64,000 bases of DNA from Bacteroidetes bacterium SW_9_63_38 (GTDB taxonomy: Bacteria; Bacteroidota; Rhodothermia; Rhodothermales; Salinibacteraceae): NCBI GenBank assembly GCA_003022435.1, contig PXUA01000008.1, positions 1 to 64,000 of the forward strand, given 5' to 3'. The position numbers were made by a program, and so were the translations under genes. Below the pieces are notes generated by a model. That model saw only the letters and a list, made by a program, of their open reading frames with translations. It was not told the origin of the DNA and made no database searches. Of this stretch, positions 17,521-25,990 are shown piece by piece. Position 1 is the first letter of the stretch. Every line of letters starts with the position of its first letter.

Positions 17521-17534
17521 GTTTCACGTGAAAC
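17521..17534. other. parS site 4
   Basis: GTTTCACGTGAAAC, a perfect palindrome, is the last of four copies within 259 bp. The cluster sits in the non-coding gap between the MNT/HEPN pair and mfd. Confidence 0.93.
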
Positions 17535-17897
17535 GTCTGCGACTCTTTGCACTCGCTCAGGCGAGACCTCGCCCCAATCGAATCTTCCGGCTCAACGGCG
17601 TCGTAGGGCTTTTCAGTAACGGCGACAGAGCCTCCCGTACGGCTCGATTCCGCGCCGCCCATCCGCCTCGTGCGGAGGTCGGCCTTTCGGTGTTTGAGCG
17701 GGGCAAGCGTGGGGGCGTGGGGGAACGGGAGTGAAGAGGAAAAAACGCCGAACGTTCGAGTCTGCACATGCTCCCTCTCTCCCGCGCTCCCATTCTCCCG
17801 TTTCCGCACACCTACAACACGATACAAAAGCACTCCCGAGCGAGAATGCACTCTCGGGAATGACCGGTTTTCCGACTCACGAACGCCAACCCTGCCT
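17535..17897. other. Non-coding stretch upstream of mfd
   Basis: It contains no protein-like ORF. Two imperfect inverted repeats are visible: G/C-skewed GCGTGGGGG-type arms at about 17700-17725 against 17770-17800, and a 7-bp stem TCCCGAG/CTCGGGA at 17834-17840 and 17853-17859 shortly before mfd. The second could be a leader hairpin. Confidence 0.5.
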
Positions 17898-20800
17898 GTG
17901 TCCCTTTCTTCCATTGCCCAGCGCATTGAGACGACCGCGGCCGTGAGCCGGCTGCGCTCGTGGGTCGAGGATGCGCACGATACCGACGACGCCCAGGCGC
18001 GCCCCGCTCCCCAGCTGCACGTGACGGGCACCACCGGTTCGCTCCCGTCGTTTCTTCTCTACCACCTCCACACGGACCCCGGAGCGACCCTCTGCTGCCT
18101 GGTACCCGACGAGGACGAGGCCGCCTACCTGCAGAGTGATCTGGAGCAGCTCGTGGCCGACCCGGAGGCGGACGTTCTCCGCGTACCGGCCACCCAGCGC
18201 ACGCCGTACGACGACGGGCAAATCAACGACTCTACCCCCCTCATCGAACGGGCCGACGCGCTCCAGCGATTGGCAGAGGGATTCGACGGAATTCTGGTCA
18301 CGAGCATAGAGGCCGCGGGGGAGCTCGTGCCCCCGCCGGAGGCCGTGCAGCGGGAAACTCTGACCGTCAAAACGGGCGAGGAAATCTCAATGGACGGGCT
18401 CGTGGAACGGCTCCGGGACCAGGGGTTTTCGATCGTCGAGTTCGTAGAGGAACCCGGGCAAATGGCCCGGCGCGGGGGGATTCTCGACGTCTTTCCCTAC
18501 GCCGGAAGCTACCCGGTGCGCGTAGACTTTTTCGGAGACGAGATCGACAGCCTGCGCGAATTTGACCCGCAGACGCAGCGCTCGGTGAGCCGCCTCACCA
18601 CCGCTCGCCTAGTGCCGAATCTGGAGCGCGAAGAGTCCCGACAGCTGTCGGGATCCATTCCGGTCTTCGAGTACCTGCCGTCGGACACGGTCCTCGCGAC
18701 GATCGATGAATCCCGGACCCGGGAGGCTGTACGGGAGCAGTACGACACCGCGGTTGATGCCTACGAGGACCGCCTCGCGGAGCTCGAAGAGGCGGACGAC
18801 GACGCGGAGGAGCCGCCTCCACCGGACCAGTGCTTCCTGGATCAGCCAGCCCTGAAGCAGCTGCTGGCCCGCCACCCGCGCCTGCTCTTCGGGGCCTTCG
18901 CGGACAGCACCCGGACCAATGGTATCCCCTCCGACACGCTGGAAATCGGCGCCGATCCGCAGCCGTCCTTCAACAGCCAAATGGACCTGGTGCGGGAGCG
19001 GCTCGACGAGAACGGCGATAGAGACCTCGACACGTTCATCCTCTGCGACAGCCACGGGCAGAGCTCGCGTTTGCGCGACCTGCTGGAGTCGGAGATCGAC
19101 CACGGCCTCGCGCGCCTCGTCGTGGAGTCGCTGCACGAAGGCTTCGAGTGGCCCGACGCGAAGCTCGCCGTCTACACCGACCACCAGATCTTTAACCGCT
19201 ATCACCGCCCCTCCACCAAGAAGAAGGAGAAGAAATCGGGCGGCCTGAGCCTGCGTGACATCAAGAATCTGACGCCGGGCGACTACGTGGTGCACGTCGA
19301 TCACGGCATCGGCAAGTTTGCGGGCCTCAAGAAAATTACGGTCCGCGACAAAAAGCAGGAGGCCGTCCGCCTCAACTTTGCCGACGGCGACGTGCTCTAC
19401 GTCAACGTCAACGCCCTGCACAAGCTCAACAAGTACACCGGCAAGGAAGGCCATCAGCCGACCCTTACGGCCCTCGGGTCCGGACAGTGGGAGAAAACGA
19501 AGGAGCGGACGAAGAGCAAGGTCAAGGACATTGCGCGGGACCTCATCAAGCTGTATGCGAAGCGGAAGGCGTCGGACGGCTACGCCTTCTCCAGCGACAC
19601 CACGTGGCAGCGCGAGATGGAGGCGAGCTTCGAGTTCGAGGACACGCCGGACCAGGCCGAGGCCGCTGAGGCCGTAAAACGCGACATGGAGGACCCGGTG
19701 CCGATGGATCGGCTCGTCTGCGGCGACGTCGGCTTCGGGAAGACGGAGGTGGCCGTGCGGGCGGCGTTCAAAGCCGTGCAGGACGGCAAGCAGGTCGCCA
19801 TGCTCGTGCCCACGACCATTCTTGCCCAGCAGCATCACGAGACGTTCAGCAAGCGCTTAGAGCGCTTTCCGATGCAGGTGGAGGTATTGTCCCGTTTCCG
19901 CTCGCAGGCGGAGCAGACGGAGGTCTTGGAACGCTTAGAAAAGGGCCAGGTCGACATTCTGATCGGGACCCATCGCATCACGAGCGACGACATCGAATTC
20001 AACGATCTCGGCCTGCTCATCATCGACGAGGAGCAGCGCTTCGGGGTCAAGACGAAGGAGACCCTGCGCAAGATGCGGGAGGACATCGACACGCTCACGC
20101 TCACCGCCACGCCGATCCCCCGCACGCTGCAGTTCTCGCTCCTCGGGGCGCGAGACCTGTCGCTCATCGAAACGCCGCCCCCGAACCGGCAGCCCATCAA
20201 CACGGAGATCCACACCTTCGACGAGGACCTGATTCGGGACGCCATCCGGTACGAAACGAGCCGCGGCGGGCAGGTCTTCTTCATCCACAACCGCGTCAAG
20301 ACGATTAACGAGATCGCGGAGATGGTGCGGGCGATGGTGCCGGACGTGCGGGTGGGCGTGGGGCACGGTCAGATGAGCGCGACCGAGCTGGAGGACGTGA
20401 TGGTCGACTTTCTCGACAAGAAGCTCGATGTGCTGGTCTCGACCTCGATCATCGAGAACGGCGTGGACATTTCGAACGCCAATACGATGATCATCAACCA
20501 CGCGGGTGAGCACTTTGGGCTCTCGGAGCTCCACCAGCTCCGGGGCCGCGTGGGCCGGTCGCAGCGGAAGGCGTTCTGCTACCTGCTGGTGCCCTCCATC
20601 CACAGCCTGACCGACGACGCCCGCGAGCGCCTGAAGGCCGTGGAGCAATTCTCGGACCTCGGCAGCGGCTTCGACATCGCGATGCGCGACCTCGACATCC
20701 GTGGGGCCGGGGCGCTGCTGGGCGCGGAGCAGAGCGGCTTCATTGAGGACGTGGGCTACGAGACCTACCACAAGATTCTGGACGAGGCGATTAAGGAGCT

Positions 20801-21341
20801 GCGGGAGGAGGAGTTCGAGGACGTGTTCGACGGCGAGGCCGTGCCGCCGGGGCCGGAGACCTCGGTGGACGTGGAGGAGGACGCCTTCATCCCCGACGGC
20901 TACGTGCGGGACAACACCGGGCGCCTCAATCTCTACCGCCGCATCAGCGACGCGCCGGACGAGACGACGCTCGTGGATCTGCTGGACGAGATGGAGGACC
21001 GCTTCGGCGACGTACCGCCCCCGGTCCACAACCTCCTCAACGGCGCCCGGCTGCGGCTCCTCGGCGAGCAGTTGCGCCTGCCGAAGGTGGTGTACAAGAA
21101 CGAGCGGCTCTTCCTCTACATCCCCAGCGAAGACGCCGACCCGTACTTCTACGAAGAGGTCTTCCACCCGCTGCTGGAGAAGCTGTCTGTCATCGACCAC
21201 GAGTACGTGATGAAGGACGACGTGGAGGGCGGCCTCATGCGGGCCATCGTGCAGGACGTACCCACGCTCGACGACGCGCTTCACGTGACGGAGTCCCTGC
21301 TTCTCGGAGAGACCGAGACCGTAGCGACCGTTGAGGCGTGA
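17898..21341 (+). CDS. mfd: Mfd transcription-repair coupling factor
   Basis: The protein is about 1147 aa from a GTG at 17898 (VSLSSIAQRIETTAAVSRL), which fits Mfd length; the longer ORF back to 17670 has a non-Mfd, low-complexity N-terminus. It has a UvrB-homology module (residues about 30-330), a CarD-like RNA-polymerase interaction domain (LTPGDYVVHVDHGIGKFAGL) and the RecG-like motor: GDVGFGKTEVAVRAAF (Walker A), IIDEEQRFG (DEEQ box), TATPIPRT, and ENGVDISNANTMIINHA to GRVGRSQRKAFCY. A TRCF C-terminal domain follows. It displaces stalled RNA polymerase and recruits UvrA. Confidence 0.96.
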   Translation: MSLSSIAQRIETTAAVSRLRSWVEDAHDTDDAQARPAPQLHVTGTTGSLPSFLLYHLHTDPGATLCCLVPDEDEAAYLQSDLEQLVADPEADVLRVPATQRTPYDDGQINDSTPLIERADALQRLAEGFDGILVTSIEAAGELVPPPEAVQRETLTVKTGEEISMDGLVERLRDQGFSIVEFVEEPGQMARRGGILDVFPYAGSYPVRVDFFGDEIDSLREFDPQTQRSVSRLTTARLVPNLEREESRQLSGSIPVFEYLPSDTVLATIDESRTREAVREQYDTAVDAYEDRLAELEEADDDAEEPPPPDQCFLDQPALKQLLARHPRLLFGAFADSTRTNGIPSDTLEIGADPQPSFNSQMDLVRERLDENGDRDLDTFILCDSHGQSSRLRDLLESEIDHGLARLVVESLHEGFEWPDAKLAVYTDHQIFNRYHRPSTKKKEKKSGGLSLRDIKNLTPGDYVVHVDHGIGKFAGLKKITVRDKKQEAVRLNFADGDVLYVNVNALHKLNKYTGKEGHQPTLTALGSGQWEKTKERTKSKVKDIARDLIKLYAKRKASDGYAFSSDTTWQREMEASFEFEDTPDQAEAAEAVKRDMEDPVPMDRLVCGDVGFGKTEVAVRAAFKAVQDGKQVAMLVPTTILAQQHHETFSKRLERFPMQVEVLSRFRSQAEQTEVLERLEKGQVDILIGTHRITSDDIEFNDLGLLIIDEEQRFGVKTKETLRKMREDIDTLTLTATPIPRTLQFSLLGARDLSLIETPPPNRQPINTEIHTFDEDLIRDAIRYETSRGGQVFFIHNRVKTINEIAEMVRAMVPDVRVGVGHGQMSATELEDVMVDFLDKKLDVLVSTSIIENGVDISNANTMIINHAGEHFGLSELHQLRGRVGRSQRKAFCYLLVPSIHSLTDDARERLKAVEQFSDLGSGFDIAMRDLDIRGAGALLGAEQSGFIEDVGYETYHKILDEAIKELREEEFEDVFDGEAVPPGPETSVDVEEDAFIPDGYVRDNTGRLNLYRRISDAPDETTLVDLLDEMEDRFGDVPPPVHNLLNGARLRLLGEQLRLPKVVYKNERLFLYIPSEDADPYFYEEVFHPLLEKLSVIDHEYVMKDDVEGGLMRAIVQDVPTLDDALHVTESLLLGETETVATVEA

Positions 21342-21348
21342 TCCGCCA

Positions 21349-21421
21349 GGAGGCATGGACGCCTGGAAGCATGGAGGCAGAACCGTATGTGCTTCCACGC
21401 CTCCAGAGCATCCATGCCTCC
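21349..21421. repeat. Long GU-tolerant hairpin between convergent genes
   Basis: The left arm starting GGAGGCATGGA at 21349 pairs with the right arm ending at 21421 over about 30 positions. The differences between one arm and the reverse complement of the other are mostly transitions, so they would form G-U pairs in RNA. It sits between the converging mfd and hydrolase genes, 7 bp after the mfd stop. It may act as a bidirectional terminator or a REP-like repeat; related sequences occur near 23.1, 37.05 and 48.56 kb. Confidence 0.75.
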
Positions 21422-21436
21422 AAACACTACACCCGC

Positions 21437-22342
21437 TCAGGAATGGGGCATGTGCTGCGACAAGAAGTCCTCAATCGTCCGAAGGTAGGCGTCCTCCGAC
21501 ACCAGAAAGCCGTCGTTGTGGCCGCCCTCGATCTCTAAGAACTGCTTCGGTTCGGCGGCGGCCTCGTAGACCTGCCGCCCAAGCGCAAACGGCACCACGC
21601 GGTCGTCCCGGCTGTGAATGTGCAGCTTCGGCGCGTCGATTTCGGCCACCCGCGCTTCGTTGTCGAATTGATTTGTGGCCATTGCGCGCACCGGGAGAAA
21701 CGAGTAGTGATGCGCGCCGACGTCCGGTACGTTCGTGAACACCGATTCCAGAATCAGAGCGCCCGGGCGGTGCTGCGTCGCAAGCCACGTGGCGGGGCCG
21801 CCGCCCATGGAGCGACCGAAGACCACGATGTCCTCCGCCGCAATGCCGCGCGTCTCCGTAAGGTGGCGCCAGCAGGTCGCCGCGTCCGTGTATAGTCCCT
21901 CTTCTGACGGCGTGCCCGTGCTCTGCCCGTAGCCCCGATAGTCCACAATCAAAACGTTGAGGCCGAGGCGGTGGAACTGCTGCACGCTCTCCAGCCGGCC
22001 GGAGATGTTGCCGGCATTGCCGTGGAGGAAGAGCAGGGTTTTTTCCCCGGGCACGCCGGGACTTGTCTCACGTGAAACGTCGATAGCGGGGATCCACCAG
22101 CCGTGCAGCGTTTGGCCGTCGCTACCAATCCGCGAAGACGGATTGGTTGTGTTCAGGCGGACGGTGTCGTACTCCATTCCCGCGTCGTCGGGCGTGGCGA
22201 GGAGACGGCTGCTGGGCTGGAAGAGGAGTTGATCCTGAAACGCAAAGGCAAGGCCCACAATCGCCCCGTAGCCAAGGGCAAGGCCGACAACGGTGGTAAT
22301 CATGGTTCGACGCACAACCGAAACGTGATTGGACCCGAACAA
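21437..22342 (-). CDS. Alpha/beta hydrolase, membrane-anchored (BEM46/ABHD-like)
   Basis: The protein is 301 aa (or 288 from MITTVVGLALGYG, ATG at 22303). One N-terminal hydrophobic helix is followed by an alpha/beta hydrolase fold: LLFLHGNAGNISGR (oxyanion HG), IVDYRGYGQS, the nucleophile elbow VFGRSMGGGPA (Ser in GxSxG), the Asp of HSRDDRVVPF and the His of EGGHNDGF. This is a serine esterase or thioesterase of unknown substrate. A parS-like site lies inside the coding sequence and encodes DVSRET. It converges on mfd. Confidence 0.88.
   Translation of the reverse strand: MFGSNHVSVVRRTMITTVVGLALGYGAIVGLAFAFQDQLLFQPSSRLLATPDDAGMEYDTVRLNTTNPSSRIGSDGQTLHGWWIPAIDVSRETSPGVPGEKTLLFLHGNAGNISGRLESVQQFHRLGLNVLIVDYRGYGQSTGTPSEEGLYTDAATCWRHLTETRGIAAEDIVVFGRSMGGGPATWLATQHRPGALILESVFTNVPDVGAHHYSFLPVRAMATNQFDNEARVAEIDAPKLHIHSRDDRVVPFALGRQVYEAAAEPKQFLEIEGGHNDGFLVSEDAYLRTIEDFLSQHMPHS
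22065..22078. other. parS-like site inside the hydrolase gene
   Basis: GTCTCACGTGAAAC differs from the parS core at one position in the left arm. It lies 4.5 kb from the four-site cluster. Coding constraint has been tolerated at this position, so a weak fifth ParB site is plausible. Confidence 0.55.
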
Positions 22343-22411
22343 AGTGAGGGCGGATACGAGGCAAGCGGCCCGAGATCGGCCCGGAGGCCGGTCTCGGAGA
22401 GGAAAGACGCA

Positions 22412-23065
22412 TCATTCCCCCCGCACGGTCACCAACTTCTTCTCCCCGAAAAACCCGTTGCGCCCGAGCAGCAATTGCAGTGATCCGCGCTCGACCGCTG
22501 CCTCCGAATCAACGTCTTCCAGCGCCGCAATTTCATCGCTGAGGTCGCCGCCCTTGAGCACCAGCAGGCCCTGCGGCCACGCCTCCTCGGTCGGCGGCTC
22601 GTCCAGATCCACGACCACGCGCCGGTGCCACTGCCAGAGCTGATCGAGCGGCGCCGTGGCCCGCGATACCGAGTAGTGCGCCTCCCCCTCCCAGTCCTCC
22701 GCCCGTCCCGCCCAGGCATAGCAGTTGTCCAGTCCCAACCGCCGCGCCATCGTGCGCACGGCCCGCGCCTTCTTGCCCACCGAGTCCACACCGACCACCG
22801 TCACTTCCGGATAGCGAATGGCCAAAGGAATGGCAGGCAACCCACCGCCGGTCCCCCAATCCACAATGATGCAGCCGTCGGGGACATCGTGCAACGTTAG
22901 GGTTAGACAGTGCAGCAGGTGTTGCGACCGAAAGTGCCGCTCGGTATCCGGAGAAATGAGGTTGACCCGGTCGTTGAAGCGGCAGAGCATTTCTTCGAAG
23001 GCATTGACCTGCTGCCGCTGGCTGTCGGACAGATGCTCGAACGGATTCCAGGTGCGCGTCTCCAT
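22412..23065 (-). CDS. rsmG: 16S rRNA (guanine-N7) methyltransferase RsmG
   Basis: The protein is 217 aa from the ATG at 23065 (METRTWNPFEHLSDSQRQQ); longer in-frame starts run into a repeat and are rejected. It has the GidB fold with FNDRVNLISPDT near the N-terminus, the SAM loop IIVDWGTGGGLPAIPLAIRYP, VVGVDSVGKKARAV and SRATAPLDQL. It methylates G527 of 16S rRNA. It lies 190 bp downstream of mnmG on the same strand, the conserved gidA-gidB pair often seen near replication origins. Confidence 0.93.
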   Translation of the reverse strand: METRTWNPFEHLSDSQRQQVNAFEEMLCRFNDRVNLISPDTERHFRSQHLLHCLTLTLHDVPDGCIIVDWGTGGGLPAIPLAIRYPEVTVVGVDSVGKKARAVRTMARRLGLDNCYAWAGRAEDWEGEAHYSVSRATAPLDQLWQWHRRVVVDLDEPPTEEAWPQGLLVLKGGDLSDEIAALEDVDSEAAVERGSLQLLLGRNGFFGEKKLVTVRGE

Positions 23066-23106
23066 AATCGGCTGCTGCGGGTCGATTAAACGAGATGGAT
23101 TCGGAC

Positions 23107-23193
23107 GGAGGCGTGGATGCGTGGAGGCTTCGGAAGCATGGAAGCACAAACGGTTCTTCGTCCATACATCCAGAGCGTCCAGGCCTCCACGCC
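23107..23193. repeat. Imperfect palindromic repeat between mnmG and rsmG
   Basis: The GGAGGCGTGGATGC arm at 23107 pairs imperfectly with the region ending CCTCCACGCC at 23193. It uses the same motif vocabulary as the hairpin at 21349-21421. It is located within the mnmG-rsmG transcription unit, so it may be an mRNA processing or stability element rather than a terminator. Confidence 0.6.
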
Positions 23194-23255
23194 GGAGTGT
23201 CATATACCCGGCAGATCGTTCGCTCCGAACGAATGACGCACGAGGAAAACATTCA

Positions 23256-25253
23256 TCAATCGGCAATCTCGACCGCCTGTTCACGGGACACGCCGAACGA
23301 CTGCCCATCGCCGCCCATGGCGTCGAGGTCCCACTCCCGCTCCTTCGGCAGCGGCTCCACGCCCTCGTTCTTGAGGAGCACCATAAGCACCGAGATGTCC
23401 GATGCCCGGACGCCCGGCACGCGGGACGCCTGGCCCAGATTGTCCGGCTCCACCTTGCTCAGCTTCTCGCGGGCCTCGATCGAAATGTTGTCCAGTCCCT
23501 CGTAGTCGAAGTCCTCGGGAATCGGCCAGCGCTCCTTCTCTTCCATCTCCTCAACCATGTCCTGCTGCCGATCGATGTAGCCCTCGTACTTGAGGTCAAT
23601 TTCGATGAGACGGGGGGCACTGAGCATGCCGGGCGCCTCGGTCACGACCTCGTCGTAAACGCCAGCGTGACGCAACAGGTCTTCAGAATCGACCTCGGGC
23701 CGCTTGCAGAGCTGAATCACTGGCCGCGGCTGGTCGAGCGTCGAGGTGTCCACCGACCGCAGATAGTCGTCCACCTGGTCGGGGGAGACGCTGGTATCGT
23801 TCAGGGCATCACGCGTCTCCTCGATGGCCTGCTTCTTCTGGGTCATGCGCTCGTAGCGCTGCTGCGACGCGAGGCCCAACTTTCGCCCGAGTTCCGTGAG
23901 GCGCAGGTCGGCGTTGTCCTGCCGCAGCAGAATCCGGTGCTCCGCGCGGCTGGTGAACATGCGATACGGCTCGTCGGTCCCCTTTGCGACGAGGTCGTCG
24001 ATGAGCACGCCGATGTAGGCCTCCGACCGCTTCAGCACGATCGGGTCGGCCTTCCGCAGCTTCTGCACCGCGTTGATGCCGGCCATGAGCCCTTGCGCCG
24101 CCGCCTCCTCGTAGCCGGTCGTGCCGTTGATCTGCCCGGCAAAGAAAAGCCCGTCCACGTACTTCGTCTCCAGGCTGTACTGGATCTGGTACGGCGGGAA
24201 GAAGTCGTACTCGATGGCGTAACCAGGCCGAAGCATGTGCACGTCTTCCATCCCCGGCACCTTGCGCAGCGCCTCGAACTGCACCTCCTCCGGCAGGCTC
24301 GTCGAGAAGCCGTTCACGTACACTTCGCGGACACGATGCCCTTCGGGCTCCAGGAAAATCTGGTGGTGGTCCTTCTCCGAAAACCGGTCGATCTTATCCT
24401 CGATCGACGGACAGTAGCGCGGCCCCGTTGCCTCGATTCGCCCGCTGAACATGGGACTGCGGTCAAAGCCGGTGCGTAGCGTCTCGTGCACCTCCGGCGT
24501 CGTGTCCGTGAGCCAGCAGCAGAGCTGCTGGTCCACCGGCGGCAGTTCATCGGTCATGAACGAGAAGGCCGTGGCGTCCGGATCGGCGGGCTGCTTCTCC
24601 ATCCCACTGTAGTCGATCGACCGCCCGTCCACCCGCGGCGGGGTGCCCGTCTTGAGGCGTCCGCTCTCAAATCCGAGATCATGCAAGCATCCGGTGATGC
24701 CGTGCGACGCATTCTCGCCCATCCGGCCGCCGCCAAAGTTTTTCTCCCCAACGTGAATCACGCCGTTGGAGAACGTGCCCGTCGTGAGTACGACGCATGG
24801 CGCGTGAAACGCCTGCCCCAGATTCGTACGGACGCCAGTCACGCGCTCCCCGCCGTCGGTGGTGATGATCTCCGTCACCATGTCCGCCCGCATCTTGAGG
24901 TTGTCGGTGGCCTCGAGCTCTTCCCGCATACAGTTGGCATACTCGGCCCGTCCGCACTGGGCCCGCGGCCCCCACACGGCCGGCCCCTTGCTCTTATTCA
25001 GCATCCGAAACTGGAGCCCGGCCCGGTCGGTGACTTTCCCCATCAGTCCCCCTATCGCATCAATCTCGCGGGCAATGTGGCCCTTGCCGATCCCCCCAAT
25101 GGCGGGATTGCAGGACATCTGCCCGATCTGGTTCAACTTCAGGGTAATCAAAAGCGTATCGGCGCCCATGTTGGCCGCCGCGGCCGCCGCCTCGCTGCCG
25201 CTGTGGCCCCCACCGACGACGATGACGTCGTACTCAAAGTAGTCGCTGTGCAT
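23256..25253 (-). CDS. mnmG: MnmG tRNA uridine-34 modification enzyme
   Basis: The protein is 665 aa. The FAD dinucleotide motif DVIVVGGGHSGSEAA is at residues 9-23, followed by MSCNPAIGGIGKGH, LNKSKGPAVWGPRAQCGR and the C-terminal RVPGVRASDISVLMV. With MnmE it installs the carboxymethylaminomethyl group at U34 of certain tRNAs. The partner mnmE lies 7 kb away on the same strand. The length is slightly longer than the usual 620-630 aa. Confidence 0.96.
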   Translation of the reverse strand: MHSDYFEYDVIVVGGGHSGSEAAAAAANMGADTLLITLKLNQIGQMSCNPAIGGIGKGHIAREIDAIGGLMGKVTDRAGLQFRMLNKSKGPAVWGPRAQCGRAEYANCMREELEATDNLKMRADMVTEIITTDGGERVTGVRTNLGQAFHAPCVVLTTGTFSNGVIHVGEKNFGGGRMGENASHGITGCLHDLGFESGRLKTGTPPRVDGRSIDYSGMEKQPADPDATAFSFMTDELPPVDQQLCCWLTDTTPEVHETLRTGFDRSPMFSGRIEATGPRYCPSIEDKIDRFSEKDHHQIFLEPEGHRVREVYVNGFSTSLPEEVQFEALRKVPGMEDVHMLRPGYAIEYDFFPPYQIQYSLETKYVDGLFFAGQINGTTGYEEAAAQGLMAGINAVQKLRKADPIVLKRSEAYIGVLIDDLVAKGTDEPYRMFTSRAEHRILLRQDNADLRLTELGRKLGLASQQRYERMTQKKQAIEETRDALNDTSVSPDQVDDYLRSVDTSTLDQPRPVIQLCKRPEVDSEDLLRHAGVYDEVVTEAPGMLSAPRLIEIDLKYEGYIDRQQDMVEEMEEKERWPIPEDFDYEGLDNISIEAREKLSKVEPDNLGQASRVPGVRASDISVLMVLLKNEGVEPLPKEREWDLDAMGGDGQSFGVSREQAVEIAD

Positions 25254-25482
25254 AAACCGGTCTGGTCTCGTGAAAGATGCGCGGGACGGTGTGCCCGATC
25301 AAGAAGCATGCAGGAATAGACACGAAACGGACCGAGCAAACAGAGGATTCGTGTATCCGCTTCCCAGGGCGTCCTCGACGGAGTACCAAACGCATCCGAA
25401 AGGACTCACCACGCCCCTCCCCGTGTCTTTTTTTTCGTCTCTAAACATTTGACATTATTGGACCTGCAGGAATCGGTAGTCC

Positions 25483-25833
25483 TTACGGGGCGAGCCACAA
25501 CTCAAAGTGATTGGGAATCGTGTCGTAGCCGGTACTACCGATTCGTGAGAACGTGTGTAAATTATTTCCACCCTGGCTGAGGACCGTGTACAGCCCCAAG
25601 CAGAAACAGTGCTTAGAAACGTATTCACGTATCGGTACGATCACGCAGTACGACGTTGGAGGCGGATCGCAAATCTGCGTGGCGTTGCGGATGCGATCGG
25701 TATTGCGGGCCTCCTGCCGGCCCAGACGATACTGCCACCCGAAGTAGCCGAGTAGGAGCGCAATCGCGATGCTCGACACGACGCTCACCGACAACTCCGC
25801 CCAGCTCCAAAGGTCTCGTTTCGTATCACTCAT
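25483..25833 (-). CDS. Small membrane protein with element-derived C-terminus
   Basis: The protein is 116 aa from MSDTKRDLWSWAELSV. Residues about 10-33 form one hydrophobic helix (SVSVVSSIAIALLLGYFGW) followed by a charged segment RLGRQEARNTDRIRNATQ. Codons downstream of position 25637 are read through a MITE-like element (25536-25637), so the last 50 residues are probably not original. No family is recognised. It may be a truncated gene that still has a reading frame. Confidence 0.45.
   Translation of the reverse strand: MSDTKRDLWSWAELSVSVVSSIAIALLLGYFGWQYRLGRQEARNTDRIRNATQICDPPPTSYCVIVPIREYVSKHCFCLGLYTVLSQGGNNLHTFSRIGSTGYDTIPNHFELWLAP
25536..25637. mobile_element. MITE-like element, copy A (102 bp)
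   Basis: It begins with TACCGATTCGTGAGAACGT and ends with the inverted ACGTATTCACGTATCGGTA (16 of 19 positions match). The interior shares the GGACCGTGTRCAGCC..CAAGCA block with copy B. No transposase is encoded and no target-site duplication is obvious. Confidence 0.75.
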
Positions 25834-25872
25834 CGTGAACAACCGGAGCACAGATCGGGAGGCCGAACAATT

Positions 25873-25901
25873 TTGACATTTGTGAAAAGGTACACTATCT
25901 A
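25873..25901 (+). promoter_or_regulatory. Sigma70-like promoter for the GMC operon
   Basis: TTGACA at 25873-25878 is separated by 17 bp from TATCTA at 25896-25901. The match and spacing are near consensus. It lies 90 bp upstream of the GMC oxidoreductase start with no intervening gene. Confidence 0.55.
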
Positions 25902-25990
25902 AGTTTCATGAACGAGAAAGATATGCGGTTCCGCCTCCCTTTTCGCAGCGGTGTATACGCACATTTTTCTGCTAAAAGCAGTCCGCCACC

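Noticed and set aside
19935-21398. Long 487-codon ORF antisense to mfd
   Set aside because: GC-rich codon usage leaves long open antisense frames; the composition (His/Arg/Val-rich) is not protein-like and Mfd motifs are intact on plus.
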